Assembly: GCF_014203955.1 (NCBI RefSeq)
Contig: NZ_JACHKA010000001.1
Span: 1,302,001-1,366,000 of the forward strand
DNA length: 64,000 nucleotides
Direction of reading: 5' to 3'
From: Sphingobium lignivorans
GTDB taxonomy: Bacteria; Pseudomonadota; Alphaproteobacteria; Sphingomonadales; Sphingomonadaceae
The notes below the pieces were generated by a model that ran no database searches, was not told the origin of the DNA, and saw nothing but the letters and a program-made list of their open reading frames with translations. This document shows, piece by piece, positions 1-9,058 of the stretch (position 1 is its first letter; each line of letters starts with the position of its first letter). The position numbers were made by a program, and so were the translations under genes.

Positions 1-1
1 G

Positions 2-802
2 ATCGCCGATTATGTGGTGACGGAAGCCGGCTTCGGTGCCGACCTGGGCGCGGAGAAGTTCTTCGACATCAAGTGCCGCAAGGCGGGCCTCAAGCCCTCG
101 GCCGCAGTGATCGTGGCGACGATCCGCGCGCTCAAGATGCATGGCGGCGTCGACAAGGCGGACCTGGGTGCAGCGAACCCGGAGGCGGTCCGCAAGGGCG
201 GCGTCAATCTCGCCCGCCACATCGAGAATGTCCGCCAGTTCGGCGTACCGGTGGTGGTCGCGATCAACCAGTTCATCACGGACACCGACGAGGAAATGGC
301 CGTGGTGAAGGAAATCGCCGCAGCCGCGGGCGCCGAGGCCGTGCTGTGCAGCCACTGGGCCAACGGATCGGCCGGCACCGAGGAGCTGGCGCACAAGGTC
401 GTCGCGCTCGCCGAGAGCGGCTCGTCCAACTTCGCGCCGCTCTATGAAGACAGCATGCCGCTGTTCGAGAAGATCGACACGATCGCCAAGCGCATCTACC
501 GCGCGACCGAGGCAACCGCGGACAGCAGCGTGCGCAACAAGCTCAAGGGCTGGGAAGCGGACGGCTTCGGCCATCTGCCGGTCTGCATGGCCAAGACGCA
601 GTACAGCTTCTCGACCGACCCGGCGCTGCGCGGCGCCCCGACCGACCATGTCGTGCCCGTGCGCGACGTGATCCTCTCGGCAGGCGCAGAGTTCATCGTG
701 GCGGTCTGCGGCGACATCATGCGCATGCCCGGCCTGCCCAAGGTCCCCTCGGCGGACTTCATCAAGCTCGACGAGCAGGGCCAGATCCAGGGCCTGTTCT
801 GA
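2..802 (+). CDS. fhs: Formate--tetrahydrofolate ligase, C-terminal part (5' end outside window)
   Basis: ATP-dependent ligation of formate to tetrahydrofolate giving 10-formyl-THF, a cytosolic C1 enzyme. About 266 C-terminal residues are visible and the reading frame is open to the left edge, so the start lies outside. Typical family segments include [20 protein letters not shown] near the left edge, the [21 protein letters not shown] stretch in the middle and [12 protein letters not shown] near the C-terminus. A strong hairpin follows the stop. The gene fits with the formate dehydrogenase operon at 16-22 kb: both handle C1 units, which in lignin-degrading sphingomonads arise from THF-dependent O-demethylation. 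That link is inference; the family call is secure. Confidence 0.95.
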   Translation: MADYVVTEAGFGADLGAEKFFDIKCRKAGLKPSAAVIVATIRALKMHGGVDKADLGAANPEAVRKGGVNLARHIENVRQFGVPVVVAINQFITDTDEEMAVVKEIAAAAGAEAVLCSHWANGSAGTEELAHKVVALAESGSSNFAPLYEDSMPLFEKIDTIAKRIYRATEATADSSVRNKLKGWEADGFGHLPVCMAKTQYSFSTDPALRGAPTDHVVPVRDVILSAGAEFIVAVCGDIMRMPGLPKVPSADFIKLDEQGQIQGLF

Positions 803-858
803 GCCCTGGACATGCCGCGCGCGTGATGACCGGGTCATGACCGCGTAAAGCCATCGGG

Positions 859-891
859 AAGGCCCGCCGCGCAGATGTGTGGCGGGCCTTT
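859..891 (+). terminator. Hairpin terminator after fhs
   Basis: A perfect 10-bp stem (AAGGCCCGCC / GGCGGGCCTT) with a 12-nt loop sits 57 nt after the fhs stop and is followed by a short T-containing stretch (TTTCGCT). It reads as a factor-independent terminator with a weak T tract. Confidence 0.6.
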
Positions 892-949
892 CGCTATGGC
901 GGTGCGGCGCCTGCTTGCGACGCCGGGACCCGCGTGCGACGCTGGCGCC

Positions 950-1717
950 ATGACCGACGCGGAGAGGGCAGATGCGGAAGGCGCAGCGGAACAGCCGCTC
1001 GCGGGTGGACGGGGGACGCGCGGCGTGGTGCGCGTTGGCGACACCGTCCGCCGCCCGCCGCGCGACAACGCCGCCTTTGCGCGCGCACTGCTGCGCCATC
1101 TGGAGGATGCGGCCCCGGGTATCGCGCCGGCCTTTCTCGGCCAGGATGCGCAGGGGCGGGACATGCTCGGCTGGATCGCGGGCGACGTCGAGCCATCGCT
1201 GCGGGACTATGACGACGCGGCGGTCATTGCGGCGGCGCGATTGCTACGCCGCCTGCACGATTCCACGCGCGGCACGGCATTGGCGGGGGAGAGCGAAGTC
1301 GCCTGCCATTTCGATTGCGGGCCCTATAATGCCATATTCCGCGACGGCCTGCCGGTGGCCTGGATCGATTTCGACATGGCCGCGCCCGGCCGGGCGATCG
1401 ACGACCTGGCCTATCTGATCTGGATGTGGTCGATCTCTTCACAAGCGAACCGCGCGCCGCTCGCCGCGCAATGCCGGCAGGTCGCCCTCGCTGTCCGCCA
1501 TTATGGGCTCGCGCCGGCCGAGCGGGCCGGGCTGATGGTGGCCATCATCGGGCGGATCGACGGCAATATCCGTTACTGGGAAGCCGCCCTGTGCGATTTG
1601 CAGCGCGTCACGGTGAGCGAGGAGAAGGCGCGTGTCATGCTGCGCTGGTCCCACGACGAACGCGCGCATATGCTGCGCCACAAGACGGCCTTTGCTGCAG
1701 CCCTTGAGGCTGGCTGA
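950..1717 (+). CDS. Aminoglycoside phosphotransferase-family (APH) kinase-like protein
   Basis: About 255 residues with an APH/choline-kinase-like core: a Brenner-type catalytic motif HFDCGPYNAIF (His-x-Asp-x4-Asn) followed about 17 residues later by the metal-binding IDFDMA, the DFG counterpart. Substrate unknown; such proteins phosphorylate small molecules including aminoglycosides and sugars. The ATG at 950 is preferred because the upstream in-frame extension is arginine/alanine-rich and overlaps the terminator region. Stand-alone gene after fhs; nothing ties it to the catabolic genes further right. Confidence 0.7.
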   Translation: MTDAERADAEGAAEQPLAGGRGTRGVVRVGDTVRRPPRDNAAFARALLRHLEDAAPGIAPAFLGQDAQGRDMLGWIAGDVEPSLRDYDDAAVIAAARLLRRLHDSTRGTALAGESEVACHFDCGPYNAIFRDGLPVAWIDFDMAAPGRAIDDLAYLIWMWSISSQANRAPLAAQCRQVALAVRHYGLAPAERAGLMVAIIGRIDGNIRYWEAALCDLQRVTVSEEKARVMLRWSHDERAHMLRHKTAFAAALEAG

Positions 1718-1831
1718 GAGGAGGGGGTGCCCGCAAATGCCAGTGGCTTGTCGTCACGCTCGCCTTCCGCCAGCCAGGCGGACATTTCATGCCGCGCGGC
1801 TGGAGTGGCTCCGCTGATGCTCAGGGTCTCT

Positions 1832-2269
1832 TTAATCGGCGCAAACGGGGACCAGCACCATCACCATGGGGCCGCCTCCGACATTGGCGATGTTTCGGTT
1901 CTCCATGCGCGTGTGCTTGCACGGCTTGCCGTCCTTACCAAGAGGCGCCTTCCGCGTTGTAGACCGAGCTGGCGTGGCGGCGCGATCCTTATTTGGAAGA
2001 GAGACTGTGCAAACGCCATCATCGACCAAGCGAGTCAGCAAGGCGCGTGTCTCGTTCCGCAACCAGGCATCGGCCTTTGCCTTCCCGTCTTCGCGTTTTC
2101 GTTTGGAATATTCCCCTTCCATCGCGGCTTTCTGGGCGGGAGGAACGAGCTCGGGCGTACATCTCGGCGGGGCAGGGCGCGCGGGAGATGTCCCCTGCGC
2201 CAATAGAGCATCCGACATTCCCGCACATATAGCCATCAGCCCTAAGGCGGTGAGGGAGAGGCGAGACAT
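1832..2269 (-). CDS. Small secreted protein of unknown function
   Basis: A 145-residue protein with a clear signal peptide (residues about 1-24, ending ALLAQG) and a mature part rich in Lys/Arg and Pro, ending in a hydrophobic GGGPMVMVLVPVCAD segment. Four cysteines in the mature part could form disulfides. An AGGA ribosome site precedes the ATG. No family recognised. Base composition resembles the surroundings, and no operon partner is evident. Confidence 0.6.
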   Translation of the reverse strand: MSRLSLTALGLMAICAGMSDALLAQGTSPARPAPPRCTPELVPPAQKAAMEGEYSKRKREDGKAKADAWLRNETRALLTRLVDDGVCTVSLPNKDRAATPARSTTRKAPLGKDGKPCKHTRMENRNIANVGGGPMVMVLVPVCAD

Positions 2270-2438
2270 GGGAAACGTCCTTTGCCTAATGGGCTGAGTA
2301 ACTTAGGCCGCTAAATCTCCCTTCGGAAGCGGGTTGCAGACCTTTCGTCCCAAGTGGAGAGCATCCTGCCCGCGGTCGGTACCAGGGGGGGCGGGTCATT
2401 TGAGCCCCGCCTTCCCCGCCGCACGGCGAGGCGCCGCT

Positions 2439-2957
2439 TCAGGGAAGGCGGGCTGCGCGGGCCGGGTTTTCCGGGCCGGCGCCGCGCTCGGGCAGCTGCT
2501 CATTGAAGATCTTGCGGCTGACGAACTTCCATGCGCCATCGACCTTGCGCATGGAGTCCTCATAATGGCCGTAGCTGCCGATCGCGGGGCTGTGGCCGGG
2601 GCCATTATTGGCCACCTCGAACCAGTAGATGACGCCCTTCGCGGTGTCGCCATGCACATAGATCGCCTGATTGGTGATGAAGTGGCGCAGCACGACGGGT
2701 TTGCCCGAGCCATCGTCGCCATAATATTGCTTGATGGCTTCCTTGTAGATGCCGATCTCGCGGTAGATCGCCTCGGGGCCGACGGCTGTGCCCCGCGCCC
2801 ATTCGAGCCGGCCTTCGGGTGCGAACAGGGCGGCGTAGGATTCCGCATCGCCCCAGTCGAGCGCCATCAGATACTCCGCCTCGAGCTGCATGATCGCCGC
2901 GCGATCGGCGGCATAGGCATCGCCCGCATCCTGTTGCTGGCCGGTTCCGGTGATCAT
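2439..2957 (-). CDS. SnoaL/NTF2-like domain protein
   Basis: A 172-residue protein with the pattern of the SnoaL-like NTF2 fold: an N-terminal helix (IMQLEAEYLMALDWGDAESYAALF), a cone of strands around VVLRHFITNQAIYVHGDTAKG and a C-terminal SYGHYEDSMRKVDGAWKFVSRKI segment. Members act as small dehydratases, isomerases or binding proteins for aromatic and polyketide substrates. The ATG at 2957 is chosen because a GGGGAGG site lies just upstream; a longer in-frame extension has no such support. It faces away from the MFS gene at 3163, so the two may share a promoter region and belong to the same catabolic island. The substrate is unknown. Confidence 0.7.
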   Translation of the reverse strand: MITGTGQQQDAGDAYAADRAAIMQLEAEYLMALDWGDAESYAALFAPEGRLEWARGTAVGPEAIYREIGIYKEAIKQYYGDDGSGKPVVLRHFITNQAIYVHGDTAKGVIYWFEVANNGPGHSPAIGSYGHYEDSMRKVDGAWKFVSRKIFNEQLPERGAGPENPARAARLP

Positions 2958-3162
2958 TCGCTGGGCCTCCCCTGTTGTCGATGCGTGCCGCCAGATGAAA
3001 TGACCGGGCTTTGCGCGCGCCTTACACCATGCCCGTAAAGCACAGAAAACCGGCACCTGCAAAGTGCTGGACAAAATCAACACGACGTTGGAAACCACGG
3101 GGGCGGACGGCACCGGGGGAGAAGACCCGGCGACTGTCCGCATTCTGGGAAGAGGAGATCAT

Positions 3163-4596
3163 ATGGCAATTGCACCCGTCACGGGGCAGGGGGCGCCGAA
3201 GGAAGGTACGCAAGCGCATAGCTGGCCATCCGCGCCGGCCGCTTATTATGGCCTCACGGTCATCATCATCGCGACATTCCTGAGTTTCTTCGACAGCACG
3301 GTGTTCGGCATGCTGGCCGAGCGCATCAAGATCGACTTCGGCCTGTCCGATACGCAGCTCGGCATCCTGGGCGGGCCCGCCAGCATCATCTTCTATGTCT
3401 TCGTCGGCATTCCGCTCGCGCGCCTCGTCGATCTCTATCCGCGCCGGATCATCCTCGCGATCAGTGCCGCGGTGACGGGCGGCGTGACGATGCTGAGCGG
3501 CCTTGCGCAGAATTTCGGCCAGTTCATCGCGGCGCGCATGCTGCTCGGCGCGGGCGGATCGGCCCATGCGCCCGGCTCCTATTCCCTCATCGTCGACATG
3601 TTCCGGCCCAAGCGCATCCCCATTTCCTTCGCCTTGCTGCAGCTCGGCTTCATCGGCGGGACCACGCTGGGCGTGTTCTTCGGCGGCATGATGATCGCGG
3701 CGACATCGCATTGGGAGCCGAGCCAGGTGATGGGGCTGCGCATCTTCGGCTGGCAGTGGATCCTCATCGGCCTTGGTCTTCTGTCCTTTCCGGCGGCGCT
3801 GCTCTTCCTGTTCATCAAGGAGCCCGGCCGTCGCCTCGCGCCGGTCGAGGCGGTGGTGGTGCCGGAAGCGGTGCCGCTGGGCCGCAAGGTGCTCACTTTC
3901 ATGGGCTTCGATGCGCTCAAGGGCATCCGTGCCAAGGGCGTGGTCTATTATCCGCTGTTCTTCGCGCTCGCGCTCAGCGCGACGGAAAGCCAGGGCATCG
4001 GCTTCTGGCGCGTGCCTTTCCTGGTGCGCACCTACGGGCTGGACGAGGCGCGGATCGGCCAGGTGCTCGCACCGATGCTGCTGGTCGCGCAGCTCGTGGG
4101 GCTGGTGCTCGGCGGCGTCATGGTCTCCTGGTTCGCGCGCCGGCACAAGGACGCCAATGTCCGCACGGCGGCCATCTGCTTCACGGCGGTGACGGTCTGC
4201 ACGCTCGCCGCGCCGCTGATGCCGAGCGGTGAGCTGGCCATGGGCGCCATGGCGATCGCCACCATGTTCGGTCTGGCCGGCGCGCCGGCGCAGAACGCGG
4301 CGATCCAGCGGGTGGCGCCGCAGGCGATGCGCGGGCAGGTGACCGCCTTCTATCTGTTCATGTTCACCTTCTTCGGTGCGATGGGCAGCTTCGTCATCGG
4401 CGCGGTCGCGCAATATGTGGTGGGGGATGAAGCGCGGCTCTGGCAGGCCATCTTCATCACCGCGCTGGTGCTGCTCCCGCTCGCCACGATCAGCATGTGG
4501 CGGGCCTGCAAACCCTATCGCGCGGAAATCGAGCGACTGGAGGCCGCCGAGGCGGCAATTGCCGCGCAAACCACGGAAACAGCCAAGGGGAGTTGA
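3163..4596 (+). CDS. MFS transporter, probable aromatic-compound uptake
   Basis: A 477-residue, roughly 12-helix inner-membrane permease of the major facilitator superfamily. The first helix (YYGLTVIIIATFLSFFDSTV) and the following loop (KIDFGLSDTQLGILGGPAS) match the spinster/hexuronate-like families. GAGGAG lies 8 nt before the ATG at 3163 and decides the start; an upstream in-frame ATG at 3064 would add a non-conserved tail. It heads a rightward cluster with aldehyde dehydrogenase, LigW-like decarboxylase and a second MFS gene, so uptake of a lignin-derived aromatic acid is likely. Substrate is inferred only from context. Confidence 0.8.
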   Translation: MAIAPVTGQGAPKEGTQAHSWPSAPAAYYGLTVIIIATFLSFFDSTVFGMLAERIKIDFGLSDTQLGILGGPASIIFYVFVGIPLARLVDLYPRRIILAISAAVTGGVTMLSGLAQNFGQFIAARMLLGAGGSAHAPGSYSLIVDMFRPKRIPISFALLQLGFIGGTTLGVFFGGMMIAATSHWEPSQVMGLRIFGWQWILIGLGLLSFPAALLFLFIKEPGRRLAPVEAVVVPEAVPLGRKVLTFMGFDALKGIRAKGVVYYPLFFALALSATESQGIGFWRVPFLVRTYGLDEARIGQVLAPMLLVAQLVGLVLGGVMVSWFARRHKDANVRTAAICFTAVTVCTLAAPLMPSGELAMGAMAIATMFGLAGAPAQNAAIQRVAPQAMRGQVTAFYLFMFTFFGAMGSFVIGAVAQYVVGDEARLWQAIFITALVLLPLATISMWRACKPYRAEIERLEAAEAAIAAQTTETAKGS

Positions 4597-4626
4597 CGAC
4601 TCACCATCTCTTCCCGAAAGGATCAT

Positions 4627-4681
4627 ACATGCCCTTGGGCATGTCCGGCTCCCGGAGGCCGCGGCGCGTGCTGCGGCCTCC
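4627..4681 (+). promoter_or_regulatory. Two hairpins in the MFS-to-aldehyde dehydrogenase leader
   Basis: An exact palindrome ACATGCCCTTGGGCATGT (4627-4644) is followed by a 9-bp stem GGAGGCCGC / GCGGCCTCC (4654-4681), all within the 120-nt gap before the aldehyde dehydrogenase start. Neither has a T tract. The first could be an operator, the second an attenuating or mRNA-stabilising hairpin between two genes that need different expression levels. Confidence 0.4.
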
Positions 4682-4716
4682 TCGCGGAGCACGCTGAGTT
4701 CTGGAAGAGGATTGCC

Positions 4717-6147
4717 ATGACCGCCTATCCGTCCCTTCACATGATTATCGACGGTGAGGCCGTCACTGGCGGCGACCGCCGCACGCAGACCATCGTCAAC
4801 CCCGCCACGGGCGAGACGCTGGGCGAATTGCCGCTCGCCGACACCGCCGATCTCGACCGGGCGCTCGAAACGGCGCAGCGCGGCTTCCAGCGCTGGCGCA
4901 ACAGCACGCCGCAGGAACGGGCCGCCGTCCTCTCCGGCGCGGCGCGGCTGCTCATGGAGCGGCAGGAGACGCTGGCGCGCATCGCCACCATGGAGCAGGG
5001 CAAGACGCTGGCGGAATCCCGCATCGAAGTGATGATGGTCGCCGGCCTGTTCAATTTCTACGCGGGCGAGGTGTTCCGCCTCTATGGGCGCGCGCTGGTG
5101 CGTCCGGCCGGCACCCGCTCGACCGTTACTTATGAGCCCGTCGGTCCCGTCGCGGCCTTCTCCCCGTGGAATTTCCCGCTCGGCAATCCGGGCCGCAAGC
5201 TCGGCGCGCCGATCGCGGCGGGCTGCTCGGTCATCATGAAGTCGGCCGAAGAGACGCCGGCGTCCGTGCTTGGCGTGCTCCAGTGCCTGCTGGATGCCGG
5301 TCTTCCCAGCGACGTGGCGCAGGCCGTGTTCGGCGTGCCGGACGAAGTGTCGCGCTATCTGCTGGCCTCGCCCGTCATCCGCAAGCTCAGCTTCACCGGA
5401 TCGACGGTGGTCGGCAAGCATCTCGCGAAGCTCGCCGCCGACGACCTCAAGCGCACGACGATGGAGCTTGGCGGCCACGGCCCGGTGCTCGTCTTCAACG
5501 ATGTCGACGTCGACCGCGTCCTCGATGTGATGGTCGGGCACAAGTATCGCAATGCCGGGCAGGTCTGCGTTTCCCCCACGCGCTTCATCGTGCAGGAGGA
5601 TGTCTACGAGACCTTCCGCGACGGCTTTGCCGAGCGCGCGAAGGCGCTGCGGGTCGGCAACGGCCTCGAGGACGGCATCCAGATGGGCCCGATGGCCAAT
5701 GCCCGCCGCCCGGACGCGATGGAGCGGCTGATCGGCAGCGCCGTCGATGCCGGGGCGACGCTCAATGCCGGTGGCGAGCGGATCGGCAACCAGGGCTTCT
5801 TCTACGCGCCCTCCGTGCTGAGCGAGGTTCCGCTGGACGCCGAGATCATGAACGAGGAGCCCTTCGGCCCCGTCGCGCTCATCAATCCCTACCGCACGGC
5901 CGACGAGATGATCGCGGAAGCCAATCGCCTGCCTTACGGCCTTGCCGCCTATAGCTGGACCAACGACGTGAAGATGCAGCGCCGCATCGCCCGCGAGGTC
6001 GAGACCGGCATGCTCGGCATCAACAGCGTTGCCATCGGCGGCGCGGATTCGCCCTTCGGCGGCGTCAAATGGTCGGGTCACGGCCATGAGGACGGCCCGG
6101 AAGGCGTGCAGGCCTGCCTCGTCACCAAGGCGGTGCACGAGGGCTGA
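4717..6147 (+). CDS. NAD(P)-dependent aldehyde dehydrogenase
   Basis: Oxidises an aldehyde to the acid. A 476-residue ALDH-superfamily protein with the SPWNFP substrate/cofactor segment (149-154), FTGST cofactor loop (226-230), general-base Glu in MELGGHGP (E250) and catalytic Cys284 in GQVCVSPTRF. Length and motifs are closest to the succinate-semialdehyde/benzaldehyde-type branch. GGAAGAGG precedes the ATG. Placed between a transporter and a 5-carboxyvanillate decarboxylase-like gene, it may oxidise vanillin or a 5-formyl aromatic (for example 5-formylferulate) on the way to 5-carboxyvanillate. The exact substrate is inference. Confidence 0.88.
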   Translation: MTAYPSLHMIIDGEAVTGGDRRTQTIVNPATGETLGELPLADTADLDRALETAQRGFQRWRNSTPQERAAVLSGAARLLMERQETLARIATMEQGKTLAESRIEVMMVAGLFNFYAGEVFRLYGRALVRPAGTRSTVTYEPVGPVAAFSPWNFPLGNPGRKLGAPIAAGCSVIMKSAEETPASVLGVLQCLLDAGLPSDVAQAVFGVPDEVSRYLLASPVIRKLSFTGSTVVGKHLAKLAADDLKRTTMELGGHGPVLVFNDVDVDRVLDVMVGHKYRNAGQVCVSPTRFIVQEDVYETFRDGFAERAKALRVGNGLEDGIQMGPMANARRPDAMERLIGSAVDAGATLNAGGERIGNQGFFYAPSVLSEVPLDAEIMNEEPFGPVALINPYRTADEMIAEANRLPYGLAAYSWTNDVKMQRRIAREVETGMLGINSVAIGGADSPFGGVKWSGHGHEDGPEGVQACLVTKAVHEG

Positions 6148-6264
6148 GGCCCGGCTTTCCATTCAGGAAACGCTGTCCGGGCCGGAGAGGCCAGGCCGCC
6201 TTGCAGGGGCAGGGCCGGCTCCGCCCGGGCAGACCAGTGAACTCAGGGGTTGCAGGAGAAAGAC

Positions 6265-7317
6265 ATGACCCACGCACTCAACACCGGTGGCGACCGGGGA
6301 TATCTCAGGATCGCTACGGAGGAAGCCTTCGCCACGCCCGCGCAGCTCGACGCTTATCTCAAGCTCGTGCGCGAGGGACGGGCCGACAAGGCGACGACGT
6401 CGCTCTGGGGCTTTTACGGCACGTCGCCCTCCGAACGCTCGCAGTGGATCCGCGACCGGCTGGTCGATCTCGACGACCTGCGCCTGCAGGCGATGGACGA
6501 GACCGGCATCGACGTCGCCATTCTCTCCATGACCTCGCCCGGCGGCCAGGTGTTCGAGGCGGACGAGGCCAAGGCACTCGTGAGCGAAGCCAATGACGTG
6601 CTCAAGGATGCGTGCGAGCGCTACCCCACGCGCTATTATGGCATGATCTCGATCGTGCCGCAGGACCCGGCATGGTCCGTGGCGGAAATCCGTCGCGGCA
6701 AGGAGGAGCTGGGCTTCCGGGGTGTGATGGTCAACAGCCACACCAAGGGCCAGTATCTGGACGAGCCGCAGTTCGACCCCATCCTGCGCGCCTGCGCCGA
6801 ACAGGACCTGCCGCTCTACATCCACCCGCAGTCCCCGCCGGACGGCATGATTGCCGGCATGGTGGAAGCCGGGCTCGATGGCGCCATCTTCGGCTTCGGC
6901 GTGGAGACGGGCTATCATCTGCTGCGCCTGCTCACCACCGGCGTGTTCGACCGCTATCCGAACCTGCAGGTGGTCGTCGGTCATGGCGGCGAGGCCATCC
7001 CGAACTGGCTGTTCCGCGTGGACTATATGCACAAGGCCGGCGTGCGCTCGCAGCGCTACGAGCGCCTGAAGCCGCTGCAGCACGACATGTTCCACTACAT
7101 GCGCAACAATGTGCTCGTCACCACCAGCGGCATGGCCAGCGAGCCCACCATCAAGCTGTGCATGGAACAGCTCGGCGAGGACCGGGTGATGTACGCCATG
7201 GACTATCCCTATGAATATGTGGCGGACGAGGTGCGCGTGCACGACAATCTCGCCATCCCCTTCGCCCAGAAGAAGAAGCTGATGCAGACGAACGCCGAGC
7301 GAGTGTTCAAACTGTGA
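6265..7317 (+). CDS. ligW: LigW-type 5-carboxyvanillate decarboxylase (amidohydrolase family)
   Basis: Metal-dependent, non-oxidative removal of a ring carboxylate from 5-carboxyvanillate giving vanillate, the last step of biphenyl-type and formyl-aromatic lignin routes. The 350-residue protein has the metal ligands where the SYK-6 LigW family has them: Glu19 (ATEEAF), His187 (LYIHP), His240 (VVGHGGEA) and Asp313 (YAMDYP), plus Arg251 in the LFRVDYMH motif. The N-terminus (TGGDRGYLRIATEEAFAT) and C-terminus (TNAERVFKL) are also family-typical. AGGAGA 7 nt upstream fixes the ATG at 6265 over a TTG at 6250. Its stop overlaps the GTG of the next MFS gene. A gamma-resorcylate-type substrate is a less likely alternative. 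Confidence 0.85.
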   Translation: MTHALNTGGDRGYLRIATEEAFATPAQLDAYLKLVREGRADKATTSLWGFYGTSPSERSQWIRDRLVDLDDLRLQAMDETGIDVAILSMTSPGGQVFEADEAKALVSEANDVLKDACERYPTRYYGMISIVPQDPAWSVAEIRRGKEELGFRGVMVNSHTKGQYLDEPQFDPILRACAEQDLPLYIHPQSPPDGMIAGMVEAGLDGAIFGFGVETGYHLLRLLTTGVFDRYPNLQVVVGHGGEAIPNWLFRVDYMHKAGVRSQRYERLKPLQHDMFHYMRNNVLVTTSGMASEPTIKLCMEQLGEDRVMYAMDYPYEYVADEVRVHDNLAIPFAQKKKLMQTNAERVFKL

Positions 7318-8930
7318 GCGACGCGCCCGCGGCGGCCCGGGTAACCGGGACGGCCTGGTATGCGCTGGCGCTGGTCGGCCTGACCAACGCCCTGTCGCTC
7401 CTGGATCGCAATATCCTTGCGATCCTGGCGCCGCGCATCAAGGCGGACCTGGCGATCGGCGACGCGGAGATGGGACTGCTTTACGGCACCGTCTTCGCAT
7501 TGTTCTACGCCTTGTTCTCACTACCGCTCGGGCGCCTCGCGGACGGCTGGATCCGCACGCGGATCCTTGCCGTCGCCATTGCCTTCTGGTCCGTGGCGAG
7601 CGGCATGGCCGCTTTCGCCAACGGCTTTGCCATGCTGGCGATTTCCCGCCTCGGGGTCGGCATCGGCGAAGGGGCAACGGCGCCGGCCGGCACCTCGCTG
7701 CTGTTCGACTATTTCCCGCCCCGCCGGCGCGGTCTCGTCATGGGCGTCATCGCCTCGGCGATCGCGGTCGGCCTCGGCCTGTCCAACGTGCTGGGCGGCG
7801 TGGCGGCCGAATGGTGGGACAATCGCTATGCCGGCGGCGCCGCGCCGCTCGGCTTTTCCGGCTGGCAGTTCGCCTTCATGGTCGCGGCGGTGCCCGGCCT
7901 GATCCTTGCGATCCTGCTCTGGGGACTGCGGGAGCCGCAGCGCGGCGCGATGGACGGCATCGTCTCGCGGCCTGATCCAGCGCCGTTCCGGGCGAGCTTC
8001 GCGCTGCTCGGCTCGGTGACGCCGGGGCCGCATCTTCTTGCCCTCGGCACGCGCCGCGCCCCGGCCCGGCACTGGTCGGCGAACCTCGTCTTCATCGTCG
8101 GCGTCATCCTGCTCATGACGCTGATCGTGCAGGTGACCTCGGCCTTTTCGCCGCGCCCGTCGCTCAACTTCGGCGGCGCCGCGATCAATCCCCATGTCCT
8201 CCAGTGGGGCGTGATGGGCTTCGGCATGATCGTGATCTTCAATCTGCTGCAGGGCTTCGCGCTGGTCGATCCGCCAACCTACAAGCTCACCGTGGGGTCG
8301 CCCTCGCTGCTCATCGCCATCGCGGTCGGCACGATGCAGACGATCATCAATTACGGCGTGATGGGCTTCACGCCCACCTTCATCATGCAGACCTACGGCA
8401 CGTCGCCGGCCGAGACCGGCGTCACCTTCGGCATGCTCTCGCTGGTCGTAGGGATCGTTGGCCCCATGCTGGCGGGGCCGCTGGCCGACTGGTTCGACAA
8501 GTCGATGCCTGCCACCGGGCGGGTCTATCTGACGCTGTTCGCGCTCGGCGTCTCGCCGCTGGTCGGCATCTGGACCTATCATGCGGCCGACACCACGGGC
8601 TTCTACACCCGCTTCGTGCTCTACAGCGTGATCCTCACCTGCTGGATGCCGCCGCTCTATTCATTGCTCTACGGTCTTGTGCTGCCCCGCATGCGCGGCA
8701 TCACGGCCAGCACCTATCTCATCATCTCGACCATCTTCGGCCTCGGCATGGGGCCCTATCTGGTAGGCATGGTGTCCGATGCCACCGGCGGTAACCTGCG
8801 CACCGCGATCCTCAGCGTGAACTGGGTCGCGATCCCGATCGTCATCCTGCTGCTGGTGCTGGTGTTCCGGATTCGCAAGGACGAGGGGCTGAAGCTCGAG
8901 CGGGCGCGGGCGGGCGGCGAACCCGTCTGA
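7314..8930 (+). CDS. MFS transporter (spinster-like), translationally coupled to ligW-like gene
   Basis: A 538-residue MFS permease starting at a GTG that overlaps the decarboxylase stop (GTGA), indicating translational coupling. Helix 1 reads AWYALALVGLTNALSLLDRNILAIL and the A-motif-like loop is LGRLADGWIRTR. A long central loop (about residues 215-260) separates the two six-helix halves. Likely imports or exports an aromatic acid handled by the neighbouring enzymes; it is the second of three MFS transporters in this island, so each may serve a different dimer or monomer. Confidence 0.8.
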   Translation: MSDAPAAARVTGTAWYALALVGLTNALSLLDRNILAILAPRIKADLAIGDAEMGLLYGTVFALFYALFSLPLGRLADGWIRTRILAVAIAFWSVASGMAAFANGFAMLAISRLGVGIGEGATAPAGTSLLFDYFPPRRRGLVMGVIASAIAVGLGLSNVLGGVAAEWWDNRYAGGAAPLGFSGWQFAFMVAAVPGLILAILLWGLREPQRGAMDGIVSRPDPAPFRASFALLGSVTPGPHLLALGTRRAPARHWSANLVFIVGVILLMTLIVQVTSAFSPRPSLNFGGAAINPHVLQWGVMGFGMIVIFNLLQGFALVDPPTYKLTVGSPSLLIAIAVGTMQTIINYGVMGFTPTFIMQTYGTSPAETGVTFGMLSLVVGIVGPMLAGPLADWFDKSMPATGRVYLTLFALGVSPLVGIWTYHAADTTGFYTRFVLYSVILTCWMPPLYSLLYGLVLPRMRGITASTYLIISTIFGLGMGPYLVGMVSDATGGNLRTAILSVNWVAIPIVILLLVLVFRIRKDEGLKLERARAGGEPV

Positions 8931-9058
8931 CCCGGCCCGGCCGGCCTGCGCGATCCTCTGGTTGACTTTGTTCGAAAAAGACCGCCTTGTAGCGGCCGAT
9001 GGAGTCAATGCAGCGCACAGCCAAATCGTGCGCGCGGGGTGAGAGGAAAGACAGGCCA

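Noticed and set aside
3022..6162. A minus-strand open frame of about 1046 codons opposite the transporter and aldehyde dehydrogenase genes.
   Set aside because: Composition is His/Arg/Glu/Ala-rich with no domain; it is the antisense frame of two well-supported GC-rich genes.
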